Assembly (NCBI GenBank): GCA_037447655.1
Contig: JBBHKE010002208.1
Coordinates: forward strand, 1-64,000
Source of the DNA: Zygnema cylindricum
Taxonomy: Eukaryota > Streptophyta > Zygnematophyceae > Zygnematales > Zygnemataceae
Length of the DNA: 64,000 nt
Reading direction: 5' to 3'
Both the position numbers and the translations under genes were made by a program. Below are positions 33,101 through 42,386 of the stretch, one piece after another; position 1 is the stretch's first letter; every line of letters starts with the position of its first letter. The notes under the pieces are model-generated. The model saw only the letters and a program-made list of their open reading frames with translations, was not told the origin of the DNA and made no database searches.

Positions 33101-33480
33101 GGTTTAGACAATTTTTTCATTTCATCTGAGGCTCCTTTATATTCATTAGGAAGCCCCTTTAGGAGAATCATGGCCTGATGATAAGGGGAGAAAGTCCCCC
33201 CAGAACATGCATTTTCTGACAGTAACATTCGAAACCAATTAGTGTATTCCACCATGCTACCACCTGTGTACTTATACTCATAGATTTGACCAGCAGTTAT
33301 AATCTCATGCTGGTCACTAGCTTTAACATAAGAAGATTTCAATGCATCCCACAAATCTGATGCCTTTGCAACATTAATATATGTCATATGCAATTCTTTT
33401 GATATCATAAGCTTTACTAAATGCAAAGCCTGGTCATTTTTTTTGATCAAAGCTGGCATCAGATTCTGCCAATGATCCAT
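30166..33480 (-). CDS. CopD1 Gag-Pol: Gag core, knuckle, protease, integrase, RT
   Basis: 1104 open residues; the last few come from the solo LTR. Gag helices 16-145; CCHC knuckle C179-x2-C182-x4-H187-x4-C192; protease MDSGSSSHMC (D276); integrase zinc finger H408/H413/C441/C444; catalytic D472, D535, E571, i.e. DD35E; RT first Asp D907 in HQMDVKTAFLHG and YVDD at 992-995. All catalytic residues are conserved. The first 15 residues come from a wrong frame: the true Gag start is the overlapping frame 33434-33736. It ends early at the solo LTR, so RNase H is detached. Confidence 0.95.
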   Translation of the reverse strand: MDHWQNLMPALIKKNDQALHLVKLMISKELHMTYINVAKASDLWDALKSSYVKASDQHEIITAGQIYEYKYTGGSMVEYTNWFRMLLSENACSGGTFSPYHQAMILLKGLPNEYKGASDEMKKLSKPLWNLQTAIEFILAEEATQTVLGFGKPAVAFTAQFKRESRYQGNQFNPQFEKCVYCYTDGHSFRACPLYIKALETGIFRKGWRHRGPPISQKPPSKTVAFSAEDTELEKKKTEENTPDVISFPKTDDKEFFALAKLDMMEGEKDLGWIMDSGSSSHMCWNKSWFKEMSSIPLRQIFYACGYAVESNAKGNIDLDCVIDGKVVNRTLYDVLYVPKFKKNLFSTSVAESKGFEVLQKNGKKIVSKNGRVALVGTRGPNFLYRMDLANKIDFAYSSVLCDNVLWHKRLGHVHHERLTKMINHNMIEGVKLGQKESHVCDGCALGKLHKLPLPQVSDHRATDLLGIIHSDVFGPSKVPSLGGSHFFVTFTDDYSRYSRLYFMKEKGEVFTHFKHYKIWAEKLHGKSILALRTDNGGEYVSHAFADFLKENGISREFTAPYTPEQNGVAERLNRTLTELARSMMADTGVDPKFWGEAFHCASYIRNRVETRAVRGKTPYEVWTGRKPNVSHFRVFGSKCFILDNLPNWKTSPKSVPGVFLGYDDKSAGYRVYNPQRGCLQTARNIQIKEESQSVDVFSMDATEWNEKIQEYIILEQVPFTPSSSTSSTSLPNASGPSYTPSGAAPSVDAPPNTRPVRQGREPTVPVSDFPGGRRQSSRLRGDRVESAFSASTGEPLTIHEAFSVPEKDHWISAANEEIKSIMEAQTWELVELPPNRKAIGCKWVFKLKLNPHNTIERYKARLVAKGFSQKEGIDYEETFSPVVRFPTVRVLLSLAAIEDMELHQMDVKTAFLHGDLEEVIYMKQPEMYAEKGKENLVCKLLKSLYGLKQAPRQWNLKLDEFLTNLGFTRISSDHSVYVMQGDDGVIYVAVYVDDLLLISKSINEINKIKSALNSRFEMKDLGEAKYILGIQVERDRKHKIIYFTQKEAIKNMLEKFGMSDAKGSATPMEFRQKLEGTETDGGVLVDDFLDSGEADSVEKVILS

Positions 33481-33736
33481 TTAACACATCAATAAGTTTC
33501 ACTTGCTTGAAGTAAGACTTAACCAAATCTGCCCAATACAAATATTCACGTCCATCAAAGACCGGAATTCGTGAAGGCGGGCCCGTGACCTGTTGTTCTG
33601 ACACAATTACTGGCACTGAAGATGAAGAAGATGCAGCAGTAGTCATCGTAGAACAAATCAAGAGAGGAAGCTTCCACAAATACCGATGGCTGAACAGAAA
33701 CTTTGACAGACTATACCTTTCAGAAACAGGCTCCAA
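33434..33736 (-). pseudogene. CopD1 Gag N-terminal frame, starting inside the LTR
   Basis: A likely start ATG at about 33647, or 33736 at the earliest, lies inside the 5' LTR (LTR end is 33591). The frame runs through a Ser-rich stretch to VIVSEQQ at the LTR end, crosses the PBS as VTGPPSRIP, and continues VFDGREYLYWADL, the copia Gag opening. It is cut off by a frameshift in eight Ts at 33437-33444; the Gag core continues in the next frame. Confidence 0.85.
33576..33590 (-). promoter_or_regulatory. CopD1 primer-binding site, divergent
   Basis: Minus strand GGTCACGGGCCCGCC directly after LTR end CAACA. It aligns with GGTTATGGGCCCACC of the other families with three transitions, two of which give C-A mismatches to the initiator tRNA. 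The protein motif GPPSR it encodes is unchanged. Confidence 0.65.
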
Positions 33737-34054
33737 ACGTCCTGAATATTTGCCACAATGTTGCTAACATACAATGGAACACACACACAAAATTTCAATC
33801 AATTCCGCTCACAAATCTGTGAGATATGTAGAAATGAAATTACATAAAACTGAGTGTACAGTTTTCATATCATTTGTTCCTAAAAATCAAATTCGCTAAG
33901 TCCTACTTTTATACACCGAAACTACACTAAGCTGTACGGAGGCATTCCAGCCGTACATCTAACATTCTATCACAAATATTTACACCGAAGTTAAGACAAC
34001 GTAAAGTGATAATGATCTAGTCACGCCTCGTCACTATTTGTTGGCGCCGGCTGT
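33591..34054 (-). repeat. CopD1 5' LTR, truncated
   Basis: 464 bp equal to the R/U5 side of the left LTR; the U3 start (about 274 bp) is missing where CopE1 begins at 34055. TATA box TATAAAAG at 33906-33913 on the minus strand remains. Confidence 0.9.
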
Positions 34055-34948
34055 GAGGCCAAATATATCTTAGGAATATAGGTAGAAAGAGACAAAAACA
34101 AGAGGCTGATTATTTTGACTCAGAAAAATGCAATAAGTAACATGCTAGAAAGATTTGAAATGAAAGATGTGAAAGGATCCGTAACTCCCATGGAATTTAG
34201 GCAAGAATTGGAAGGAATTGATACAGATTTAGGCATAATTGTTGGTGAGAGTCTAGAGACAGGGGAGGAAGAGTTTATGGCTTCAAAGCCAAATAGACGG
34301 GTTGTTGGAAGTCTTATGTATTTTATGAATTGTACGAGACCTGACATTGCGGCAGCTGTGGGAGTCTTGAGTACAAGTCTGCAAAATCCTAAAAGGGCAG
34401 ACTGGGAAGCAACGAAAATAGTGTTGAGATATCTTGCAGTACTCGAAACCTCAAGCTTGTTCTCGGAGAAGGAGAGGTGAAAATCCAGACGTGGAGCGAT
34501 GCTAGCTATGGGGACATGCCGAGCCGAAAATCTACGAACGGCTTTGTACTGAAGATTGGAGATGGAACTTGCTGCTGGAGTAGCAAATCACAAAAGGTTA
34601 CAGCTCAATCCACAATGGAGTCAGAAAACATGGCAGCAGCTTCCGCCCAAAAGGAGCTCCTATGGGTCAAGTCCATTCTACAAGAACTTCGGTATATGCA
34701 AACTGGCCCTCAAGCTATATGGTGTGACAACCAAGCTGCCATAGCAATTGCCTCTAACCCCAGCCATCACTTTAAGAGCAAACACATGGATGTTAGACTT
34801 CACTTTGTTAGAGAAAAAGTACTTGCAAAAGTCGTTAAATTGTGTTATTTACCAGATGAGAAGATGGTGGCTGAGTTGTTAACAAAAGCCCTTCTTGCTC
34901 CTAAGTTACAGTTTTGCAGAGATGTTGTTGGACTAAGAGAGTAACTGA
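34055..34948 (+). pseudogene. CopE1: RT end and RNase H
   Basis: Begins abruptly with EAKYILGI of the copia RT. Frames 34115-34480 and 34477-34944 overlap by a frameshift. Blocks: FMNCTRPDIAAAV, SDASYGDMPSR, STMESENMAAA (Tyr of EAEY replaced by Asn), CDNQAAIAIAS and a C-terminal tail ending CRDVVGLRE. Gag, protease, integrase and most of RT are absent, lost at the junction with CopD1. Confidence 0.9.
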
Positions 34949-34967
34949 GTCTAAAGATTTAGGGGAG

Positions 34968-35965
34968 TGTTGTAATTTATAAATCTTTATTTCAGTTTAT
35001 AGGGGTAAAAATAACTTAGGATATTTTTCCTAGTAATACTTACCTTAATTAGTGTTACAACAGCAAAAGGTACAGTAGAGTGTATTGTACTTTTGCAGGG
35101 ACACGTGTTGGCGAAAGAACTTATGCATGTTTTTTGGAGTAGCGCCGACAGTCAAGCATACGTGTCAAAAAGTTGACGATGCGATTCGCATGATCGGACG
35201 AACGGGATCTGTCCCGAGTAATCTGGAAACATATGATACAGATCGACGGTACCATCGTCAATCGAATCTGTTCCAACGGACGCGATTCACCTGGGACCAC
35301 AAGCGTGATTCACGAGGGACCACAAGTGACGAAGCACTCAGGTGCTTCGTACTACACGACCACATTCGGCTGGACTTTAGCTGTCACCGCTGACTAAGCA
35401 TTTGGAACGTTTTGTGTACGGTTAGAACGTTTTGTGTACGCTTCAATTTCTGTAAATATTTGAATAACATTAGTTTGTCATTTAGTGTGATATGAAATAT
35501 TGTTCTATTAATCAGGTTTTTAGAAAATAATAATTAGGGTTTTTTGAGGTATAGTGACGTACGGGTAGGATGCTTTGTTGTTAGTCAGGATAATAACCGT
35601 AGTAACGGTTACCTGAATTAGTGTAGATCAGTAGATACACACTGTGAGTACATAAATTAGGACTTAGCCAATTTTGTAGTATCCAGTTTTGGGAATATGA
35701 TTTTCTAAGGGCAGTTTTTTGGAAACTTCCAGACATCATATCTTATGTTTTACTGGGTCATTTGGGATGCAATTTTGGGAATTGTCAGTTTACTGTATTT
35801 TGTATAAATTAATCAAATTTGAAACACATTGGGGTTCTGTGTCATATTTTGTGTCAGTTCAAACTTGGCTGTTGAGTAGGTACTTTGATAGTTTCTGTTG
35901 TTTTTCATGTCTACTTCTACTACTACTGCTGGTTCTCCGCCTGCAACAGTAGTTGTAGAACAACA
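34968..35965 (+). repeat. CopE1 3' LTR
   Basis: TGTTGTAATTTATAAATC... to GTAGAACAACA, 998 bp, preceded by polypurine tract GATTTAGGGGAG (34956-34967). Near its end an ATG (about 35907) opens a frame MSTSTTTAG...VVVEQQ, the LTR-encoded Gag start as in CopD. A repeat of GGGACCACAAG near 35292-35330 exists in two copies here and three in CopE2. Confidence 0.95.
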
Positions 35966-36091
35966 AATTGCACCATCACTTGCAACTTCTTATTCTTCCT
36001 CTCCCGGATTCCATTAGATTGTGGGGAATAAGTAGCGAAATTTTTTTTGCTGAATCCCCGTCTCCTAACAATATTCCGTCAAAGAAGAAAA

Positions 36092-36520
36092 CTATCCTCC
36101 ACGGTCCGACCGTACTGCCCTAAACTTTCTTTCAATTTCTCTCTCACCCATGACCACAAATTGTTTGAATATCTCCAAAACATCAGACTTAGCTTTTAAA
36201 ATATATACCCTTGTCTTCCAACGAACCTCTTTTCCACTTTTCCTCTCAACCATGAACACAAATTGTTTGAATGTCTCCAAAGCAGCAGACTTAACCTTTA
36301 AAAGATATACATATGCCTTCTTGTTGAGATCATCAACTACCACCATAATGAATTTGTTTTTTCCGATTTTTTTAGAATGTATGTTCCCACAAAGTTCTAC
36401 ATAGACGAAGTCTAAAAAGGCATCCGCCTTGAATTGTATATCCTCCATTGGATGTCTATTCCTTTTGTGTTTCCCGTTTCTATATCTTACACACCCAATA
36501 ACCTTCTCTCCTGTACTCAC
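36092..36520 (-). pseudogene. CopH integrase fragment with internal duplication
   Basis: 142 residues. CVRYRNGKHKRNRHP resembles the second half of the zinc finger and basic stretch; VYVELCGNI has Glu for the first catalytic Asp; VVVDDLNKKAYVYLL and VRSDRGG (second Asp) are conserved. Residues 71-93 are repeated at 105-127, a 102-bp tandem duplication between the catalytic residues, which would wreck the fold. Family differs from CopA to CopF. Confidence 0.8.
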
Positions 36521-37125
36521 GTCGAATCCTCAAACCGTACCATGACGTATCATCTCTTTGATATAAATTTTTGATGTAAGTCACATTCTCTAATGCCAAA
36601 ACGTTAGATCCTTCTTGTTAACCTCTAACGAGTGAAGGTGTCCACTTTATCCGTATTATTATTTTCCGATATACTTTAAATCAACCACCTTTGCATATTT
36701 TTAGTTGCGATGCCATCCACAAATTGTCTTGTTTTACTAATCAAAATGATCGTGCCTCCACCAATTCATATGGATCTTCCACATTTTTTTTGAATTTGTG
36801 GAATATTAAAAAGATTGATGCATCCTCTATAGTTGCATAACAGATTGTTAAATCGTACCTTATTGATTATAAAATTCCATTCCATTTCTTGTGTCGGTAG
36901 ATCAAAGCGTACTGTTCCCACTGTGTCGATATTCATCATGAAGCCATTGGCCGCTATGATGGATTTTGTGTCGATGTCCATCATTGAGCCATTGGCTCTA
37001 TGATGGATTTTGGCCCAGTGAGCTTCATGATGTCATAAGATAGTCCTGAATTCGAGCACATGTAACGTGCGACACCGGAATCTATGATCCAATTATTTCA
37101 TTTACCCTTGTTCAAATTACCTCCT
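36521..37125 (-). pseudogene. CopH protease and pre-integrase region
   Basis: WIIDSGVARYMCSN at about 37051-37093 is the copia protease loop with Asp intact. Frame 36766-36984 continues with VGTVRFDLPT and IINKVRFNNLLCN, the usual segment before integrase. A 44-bp tandem duplication (AAAATCCATCATAG... CGACAC) at about 36930-37015 adds a frameshift. Region 36521-36765 is degenerate. Confidence 0.75.
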
Positions 37126-38670
37126 GTCTAGAATAAGACATCATCTTTCCTTTCCTTTGATTTTTTGATGAGTGAAACGAAGAATTAAAACGTGGAACGC
37201 TAGACGATTAACTAAAGAAAAAATCTACTGAGTGAAATTGGCCGACGGTAGAAAAGAAATGACAAACGTACTGACAGAAACGACACTTGCCTAAATGGAG
37301 TACGGATAATTAAACATAATGCAAATCAAAATAAAGTGGACGTACGGACGCAAAAGAAAAAACATAAAGCAAAATTAACCTTAACAAAAGTAATCGATAA
37401 TTACGATAACAAAAGTATTTAGTGTACCGTAGTTACTTTAAAACTTGAAGTTATAGCAATGTTTATAGAAATACTTTGAGGTGATCCTATGCAATGCTAT
37501 ATCCGTAAAGGTGTTTGTACTAGAGTCCCTACAATAGTTGGTGATCAATGCGCGTCGTTTTTGACGCGCTTTCATATCGCGCCTTGGAAATTTTTTAAGA
37601 CTCGATATTGGATGTGCAAAACTTGTGGGTACTACACGAACATCTTACTTGTGGGTACCACACGCACATTTTAACTGGACCTCTAAGGTGAATCTCTTTC
37701 ACCCAAAAAGTGAGATTGTTAAAAAAAGACAAGTTGCGTTTTTGTACCATTACGTACTATTTTTTATTTGTTTACAAAACATGATTAGTGTAGATGTATC
37801 AAGGTTTTTGAAGCTTTTAAGCATTTAAATTGACCGTCGTCCATTTTTTTCTTTATCCAACCATTTTGTGACTAACGTCCTCAAGGACATTATAGTGTCG
37901 TCTTGGTTAATTTATATGGGTGAATTGTTTTATTTTGGAATTTTTTTTAGCCCATGTAATTTTTACAATACTTTATTTCGAAGTGTTTTATGTTAAGTGC
38001 TATAAATGTATATAATTTTGGCCAAAGCAATAATTTACTATAACTCTAATTTTGTAAGTTTTATGTCTCTTCGTCATGCATAGTAGCATTAACTTTGATG
38101 TTGTGCTATAATTAGACTTTCACGTGAAATCTCAACGTTGTTTTTGTTATATTACATTATGCAAATAGGCATATCGGTCGTGCCTACAATTAGTTTGGTC
38201 TAGTACATATGGTAACCTGTGGTATGTTGATTTCGTGTAAGTTACAAAGTGCCTTTCATCCGACGCACATTGAGTTTCTATGTACATATCTTAGTAGGGG
38301 GCGCGTGTTTGTCCCGTTGTGTGTGTTTGGTAAGCATTTGTTCGTTGTGTTAGTGGGAGAAGGCCCAGCTTGTTGGTTTTCTTGTATAGTAAGTTATGAG
38401 TCAGTCTAGATGTAAGTACTGGGAAGAATTACGAGTAAGGAAGAACTTTGTAAGAGTGAGAGTAAAGAAAAGCTTAGGCTTATTATATGTGTATTTTGCC
38501 AATCCCTTGTGTAATGGTGAATGTTTATGCGTGAGTGATTTATGCTTCCACTTAAATGGCCGAGAGTTGCTACATCTGAAGTGTAACTAATTTTGTGATC
38601 CTATCAATGAGAAACATTTATGTTAGGACCAAATTTGTAATCCGTCGTTGCGCAACTAGCGCGCGCTGAT
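37126..38670. other. Unassigned AT-rich sequence
   Basis: About 1.5 kb without a recognised domain, LTR pair or TSD. Short ORFs (37489-37674, 38209-38409, 38396-38590) show no motif. It may include the decayed LTR and leader of the CopG fragment that follows; a purine-rich stretch then TGTTAAAAAAAG at about 37716 is a weak LTR-start candidate. Confidence 0.4.
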
Positions 38671-38675
38671 CCATT

Positions 38676-39300
38676 GGGTCAAAAGATGGAGAAGGAAGGG
38701 AAAAAAAAGTTAATTCGACCGGGGCAACTTTCCATCGATTCGATGAGTGAAGTGAAGGGGAAGAACAAGTCCAAGTTATGCCCAAAATTATCATCCTCTT
38801 TAATGGGACGAATTATCAATCATGGAAAAAACAATAAAGGCAAATTATTTCTCAAACGTGGTCAAAGGGGAAGAGAAAATGTCGATCTCGAATCGAAAAG
38901 CGAGACATGTACGGAAACGGAAAATTCTCTCCGCTATCGGTGGCTTATTTCAATCATGCAATGCTTTGGTGCATGATTTCTTCCTCACTCGAAAATATGC
39001 TTATGATTGTTAGACGGCTCTTGAGAATCATTTTGAGAAAGGCCTCAAAAATAAAGGACAACACATCTTTACGGAATATACTACTTTCAAATTAAGTAGA
39101 GCAAGACTATTAATGAAGCCTCGAAGAGATTTAATTTTATTATCCAACAACTCGCCAATAATAGATAAATTCATTAAAGAGAACAATAATTCGTCGGTTT
39201 ACATCAATGCCTTAATAGAAAATATGATTTACTTAAAGGACATTCTTATATCAAAGGACACTCCTCCCATTGATTATATAATCACTTGCCGTATGGTATT
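38676..39300 (+). pseudogene. CopG Gag fragment, copy 1
   Basis: Reads the motif FNGTNYQSWKK near 38795-38835 (across frames), the opening of a copia Gag, preceded by a charged stretch that aligns with copy 2 (GKLPIDDDS there). Downstream part has FTEYTTFKLSRARL and other Gag-like helices with frameshifts. Not the same Gag type as CopA-D. Confidence 0.65.
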
Positions 39301-39750
39301 GGTTAGTTCGGGGTCATTATGTTTTGTTGTACGTTTCGTAGATTCCTGGTCTCGCGTAGATTCGGATTTGCGACGACTAGGTTCAACTGGCATTTGGTGT
39401 GTACGGTTTCGTTTATACACGTGCATTTGTAGTGTAATGTGCTATTGGTGTGTACGTTTTGTGTACGTTTGACTAGTACTTTTTTGGTACTATGTAGTTT
39501 CGCGTATAGACGCGATTTAATTGGTAGGCGCTTTGTGCGCACTTTATGTTTGGTTTGATTTTCAGTTTGAAGTAGTGACGTTACGGTTGGTGTACTATAT
39601 ACTGCAGCTTATAGGGAGAGGGGAACTTAATATTTTATGGGAGAAAATGTCTATGGAATATATTGGCTTCCGTGGACAGCTCTCTCTTGTGTGATTTATG
39701 TGAATGCTTTTGCTGTTATCTTGCACTCTGATTTTGTGTGAGATCCAACA
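39301..39750 (+). repeat. CopG LTR, 3' end
   Basis: The right boundary is clear: GAGATCCAACA at 39750, two bases before the PBS. A TATA box (GTGTACTATATACTG) lies at about 39590-39604. The left boundary is not determined and no partner LTR was found. Confidence 0.55.
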
Positions 39751-39752
39751 AG

Positions 39753-39764
39753 TGGTATTGGAGC
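39753..39764 (+). promoter_or_regulatory. CopG primer-binding site, tRNA-iMet 3' end
   Basis: TGGTATTGGAGC, two mismatches to TGGTATCAGAGC. It shows that CopG uses the common full-tRNA primer, unlike CopA-D. Confidence 0.75.
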
Positions 39765-39789
39765 TTGTATGCTCCATTGAGGTGTAGAG

Positions 39790-40381
39790 GTGACTAGCTT
39801 GGCCGCCATGGGTAGAAAGAAGAAGAACACCCCTTCTCCTATGATGGCTTCTCTGATGATGCATCGACCTCCGGATTCGGATCCTCGGGATTCATCCAAA
39901 TCATCATCGGATCCGGAAGTAGAAACTCCATTTGCTTCCACCGGCAAAACTTTTGAGGAAACCGTTCCGATCGATCCGTTCGGTCAAAAGAAGGAGATGA
40001 GGGGAAAAAGAAGGAGGAAGATGAGCCAATGGAAGATCGCTTTCAAAAATTGATGGACGGTCTTCTCCGTTATGTGGATCAGTGGATCTCCGAGAGGAAA
40101 CGTAGCAAGAAACCTCCGTTCTTTCAAGATCCGAATCCGGATCCAAGCATTGGAGATCCGGAAGTAGATGAGGAGGAGAGGAGGGAATTGATTCGAAAGG
40201 GGAAACTTCCCATCGATGATGATTCCGATCTTGATGATTGCAGTGAAGGGGACGAACAAGTTGAATCTATGTCCGGAAAGATAGTCATCTTCAATGGAAC
40301 GAATTATCAATCGTGGAAGAAGTACATCAAAGGTCAATTTAAACTAAAACGACTTTGGAAGGTGGTAAAAGGGGTGGAGAA
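39790..40381 (+). pseudogene. CopG Gag start, copy 2, cut by the assembly gap
   Basis: Frame 39790-40053 begins after the PBS; a frameshift near 40040 leads to 40029-40381, which contains an acidic stretch and then GKIVIFNGTNYQSWKKYIK, the DUF4219/UBN2-type copia Gag opening. The sequence enters a run of Ns at 40382. Confidence 0.75.
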
Positions 40382-40391
40382 NNNNNNNNNN
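40382..40391. other. Assembly gap, 10 N
   Basis: Ten Ns. Sequence left (CopG Gag, plus) and right (CopD LTR fragments, minus) are unrelated, so the join across it is not proven. Confidence 0.99.
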
Positions 40392-40549
40392 CAACTCAAG
40401 CCAAGTCATGAATGGCTTTAATCACACTGTCACTTCAACCCTCAAGTGCCAAGTAAGTGTGAACCCTGTGCACAGCAGTGAACCCTCTTACGCACTCATA
40501 CAGGAGGCACCTGCATGCCTTTAAGCCGTCCTGGTCACCTGAAGCATTC
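40392..40549. other. Unassigned sequence right of the gap
   Basis: About 160 bases with no recognised motif before a CopD LTR fragment. Confidence 0.4.
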
Positions 40550-40675
40550 CCAACTTCACTGTCACACTAATTTCGGTAAGTACTGAACCGAACTCAACCA
40601 AAAATAGCTTAAGTCCCGAACAGCTCTCTCTCACAGCTGAGGCATAAAGAGGACTAAAGCTTTCTAAAAACAACA
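40550..40675 (-). repeat. CopD LTR fragment, U3 start
   Basis: 126 bp matching 28579-28704 with about two differences, ending at the LTR start TGTTGTTTTTAG (minus). Confidence 0.9.
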
Positions 40676-41242
40676 ATATACACCTAAAAGATCTATTTTT
40701 CTAAGAGCTAGCAGCCAGTTACTACCCTAAATAAGCTAAGGAGGCACACCAGCCATGCATCAATAATATCTACCAGTCCTAAGGAGGATACCTAAATATC
40801 TCAAGGTATGTCATACAAAATGAATCTGAACAAAACATTAATCAAACAAAACACGCTCTTCTACATACTAGAAGTAAGTAACGTCACAGTGCACTTTAGA
40901 AAACACGTCAGATAATACTAGACTTGGTATCGAATGACCACCTTTTGTTGGCAACAAATCTTCATCGTCCGTTCTTCCGGAGTTTCATTCAAGATGAAAC
41001 TTTATGTGACACCTCAGACTTTAGAGTGAGTCTGAATAGTACGACAATCTTTTGTAAAGTATCTCATATTCTTTTTACCGACGCGTGTTCTGAAGTGTGT
41101 CACACCGTGAACTCCCTACCTGTTCACTGTAATATTAATTCTGGTACATTCTGAACCAAACTTTCACAAAATATTATAATTACCGTGAAGACACTCCCCT
41201 CACCTATGAGGATTAGTGAGGACTAAAGCTTTCAAAACAACA
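40676..41242 (-). repeat. CopD-like LTR, diverged and incomplete
   Basis: Minus strand starts TGTTGTTTTGAAAGCTTTAG at 41242 and keeps CopD words (ACTGAGTCC-like U3 stretches, GGCTGGTGTGCCTCC near 40745). The downstream part is short of the CopD LTR end. It interrupts the CopB3 Gag. Confidence 0.65.
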
Positions 41243-41370
41243 GGGTTCCCTGAGATGGACGTTTCACTTATCTTCTAATAATACCCAAGTATCATTTTTC
41301 ACAGAATGCCCCAGTCATCATGGCTTCCCAATAAATGAACCCAGATCTGTTTAGTATGGGCACCATAGAG
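41243..41370 (-). pseudogene. CopB3 Gag start
   Basis: About 128 bases corresponding to CopB1 13107-13230 (INRSGFIYWEAMMT-like reading). Ends where the CopD-like LTR begins. Confidence 0.75.
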
Positions 41371-41385
41371 GGTGGGCCCATAATA
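41371..41385 (-). promoter_or_regulatory. CopB3 primer-binding site
   Basis: Minus strand TATTATGGGCCCACC; the 13 bases TTATGGGCCCACC match the half-tRNA-iMet site, the first two do not. Confidence 0.7.
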
Positions 41386-42386
41386 TGGAATTGTGTGTCC
41401 CTCATTTGAACTGCAAAATTTAGGAGCCCTTAGGTAGTTTTTCACTAACCCACTTTCAATTAGAATTGTTGCTACCCCAGCCGGCAAATAGACAATGTGA
41501 CTGCACCCTTGTGCAGTGTGGACTCTTGTGAGTCCACATAAAAAAGAATCACTAAAAACGCCCAACTAATCAATTAGTTATCAAGTGGGAAAGACTCCAA
41601 TATTTATACTAGCTTGTTGGAAGAGATGCGCCTACCTCCTCAATCCTCTAAGTCCTAAACCCCTCTCACAACCCCTATCTAGTAATGTACAAACGAATCA
41701 GAAGATTGTACAGTACACAAAGGTACTTAGGCCGATGTACTTTCTGTACAGCCTGTGTACGACAAAGCCATGGAGTGGACGTCTGTCTCCTTCAGACTTG
41801 TCCTCGCGCTCCCCGAAATTCCCGTTTCCCAATAATATCTTGCCACATGTCGCGAGGTCATGTCACGTCCGAAAAACCGCCAAGGCGGCCATTTCGGGAT
41901 GTCGACAATGATGAGGGCTGTCGGATCCAAACTGGCTTTTAAAGCTAGCCGTTCAAAATAACAAATGTCTGGTACATTTGTTTCGTGCGTACTAAAACTC
42001 AACTAGTTTCGATGTCCTCAATCTGTTATTCCGTTAATTGAAATAATGATCTAACTAATGTTTAAATGGCTATCAAACCCTATGTATCCCAACGGACTAC
42101 TACGATAGACCGGTAAGAGCTGACGGCAACGCCTCGCTCTGCCGGTCGCAATTTCGAGTCTTACCAAACTCAACTTGTTTGTTGAGAGTGACTTTGGTCA
42201 CTCTTTAGTCTTGCTTATGGAGCTGAGGCAGCCATGGCTCCACCGCCCTCTCTCTCCTTCAGTGACTACAACAAGTATAGGGGCTAGAGAGAGAAGGTGG
42301 AGGCAGGCTACCTACGCTTTTTCCTTTAGATATTCTTATCAATTAAGAGCTAGAAAATATCTCCCCTAAATCTAGTGATTTTAACA
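41386..42386 (-). repeat. CopB3 5' LTR
   Basis: TGTTAAAATCACTAG... to CACAATTCCA on the minus strand, 1001 bp, homologous to CopB1's 3' LTR throughout. Its start abuts CopE2 RT sequence at 42387, so it probably inserted into or recombined with CopE2. Confidence 0.9.
42106..42172 (+). other. Antisense tRNA-like module in CopB3 LTR
   Basis: Plus strand: ACCGGTAAGAGCTGACGGC, then the B-box-like TTTCGAGTC, then CTCAACTTGTTTGTTGAG. The T5 run of CopB1 is interrupted here. Confidence 0.5.

Larger units (their letters stand above)
27967..34054 (-). mobile_element. CopD1: Ty1/copia element, recent, split by a solo LTR
   Basis: Minus-strand order: truncated 5' LTR (33591-34054), PBS, gag, knuckle, protease, integrase, RT, [solo LTR], RNase H, polypurine tract, 3' LTR (27967-28704). 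The shared 464 bases of the two LTRs differ by one substitution on visual comparison (near 28139 against 33763), so insertion was recent. The main defects seen are a frameshift in an eight-base homopolymer, the solo LTR and the 5' LTR truncation. Confidence 0.95.
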
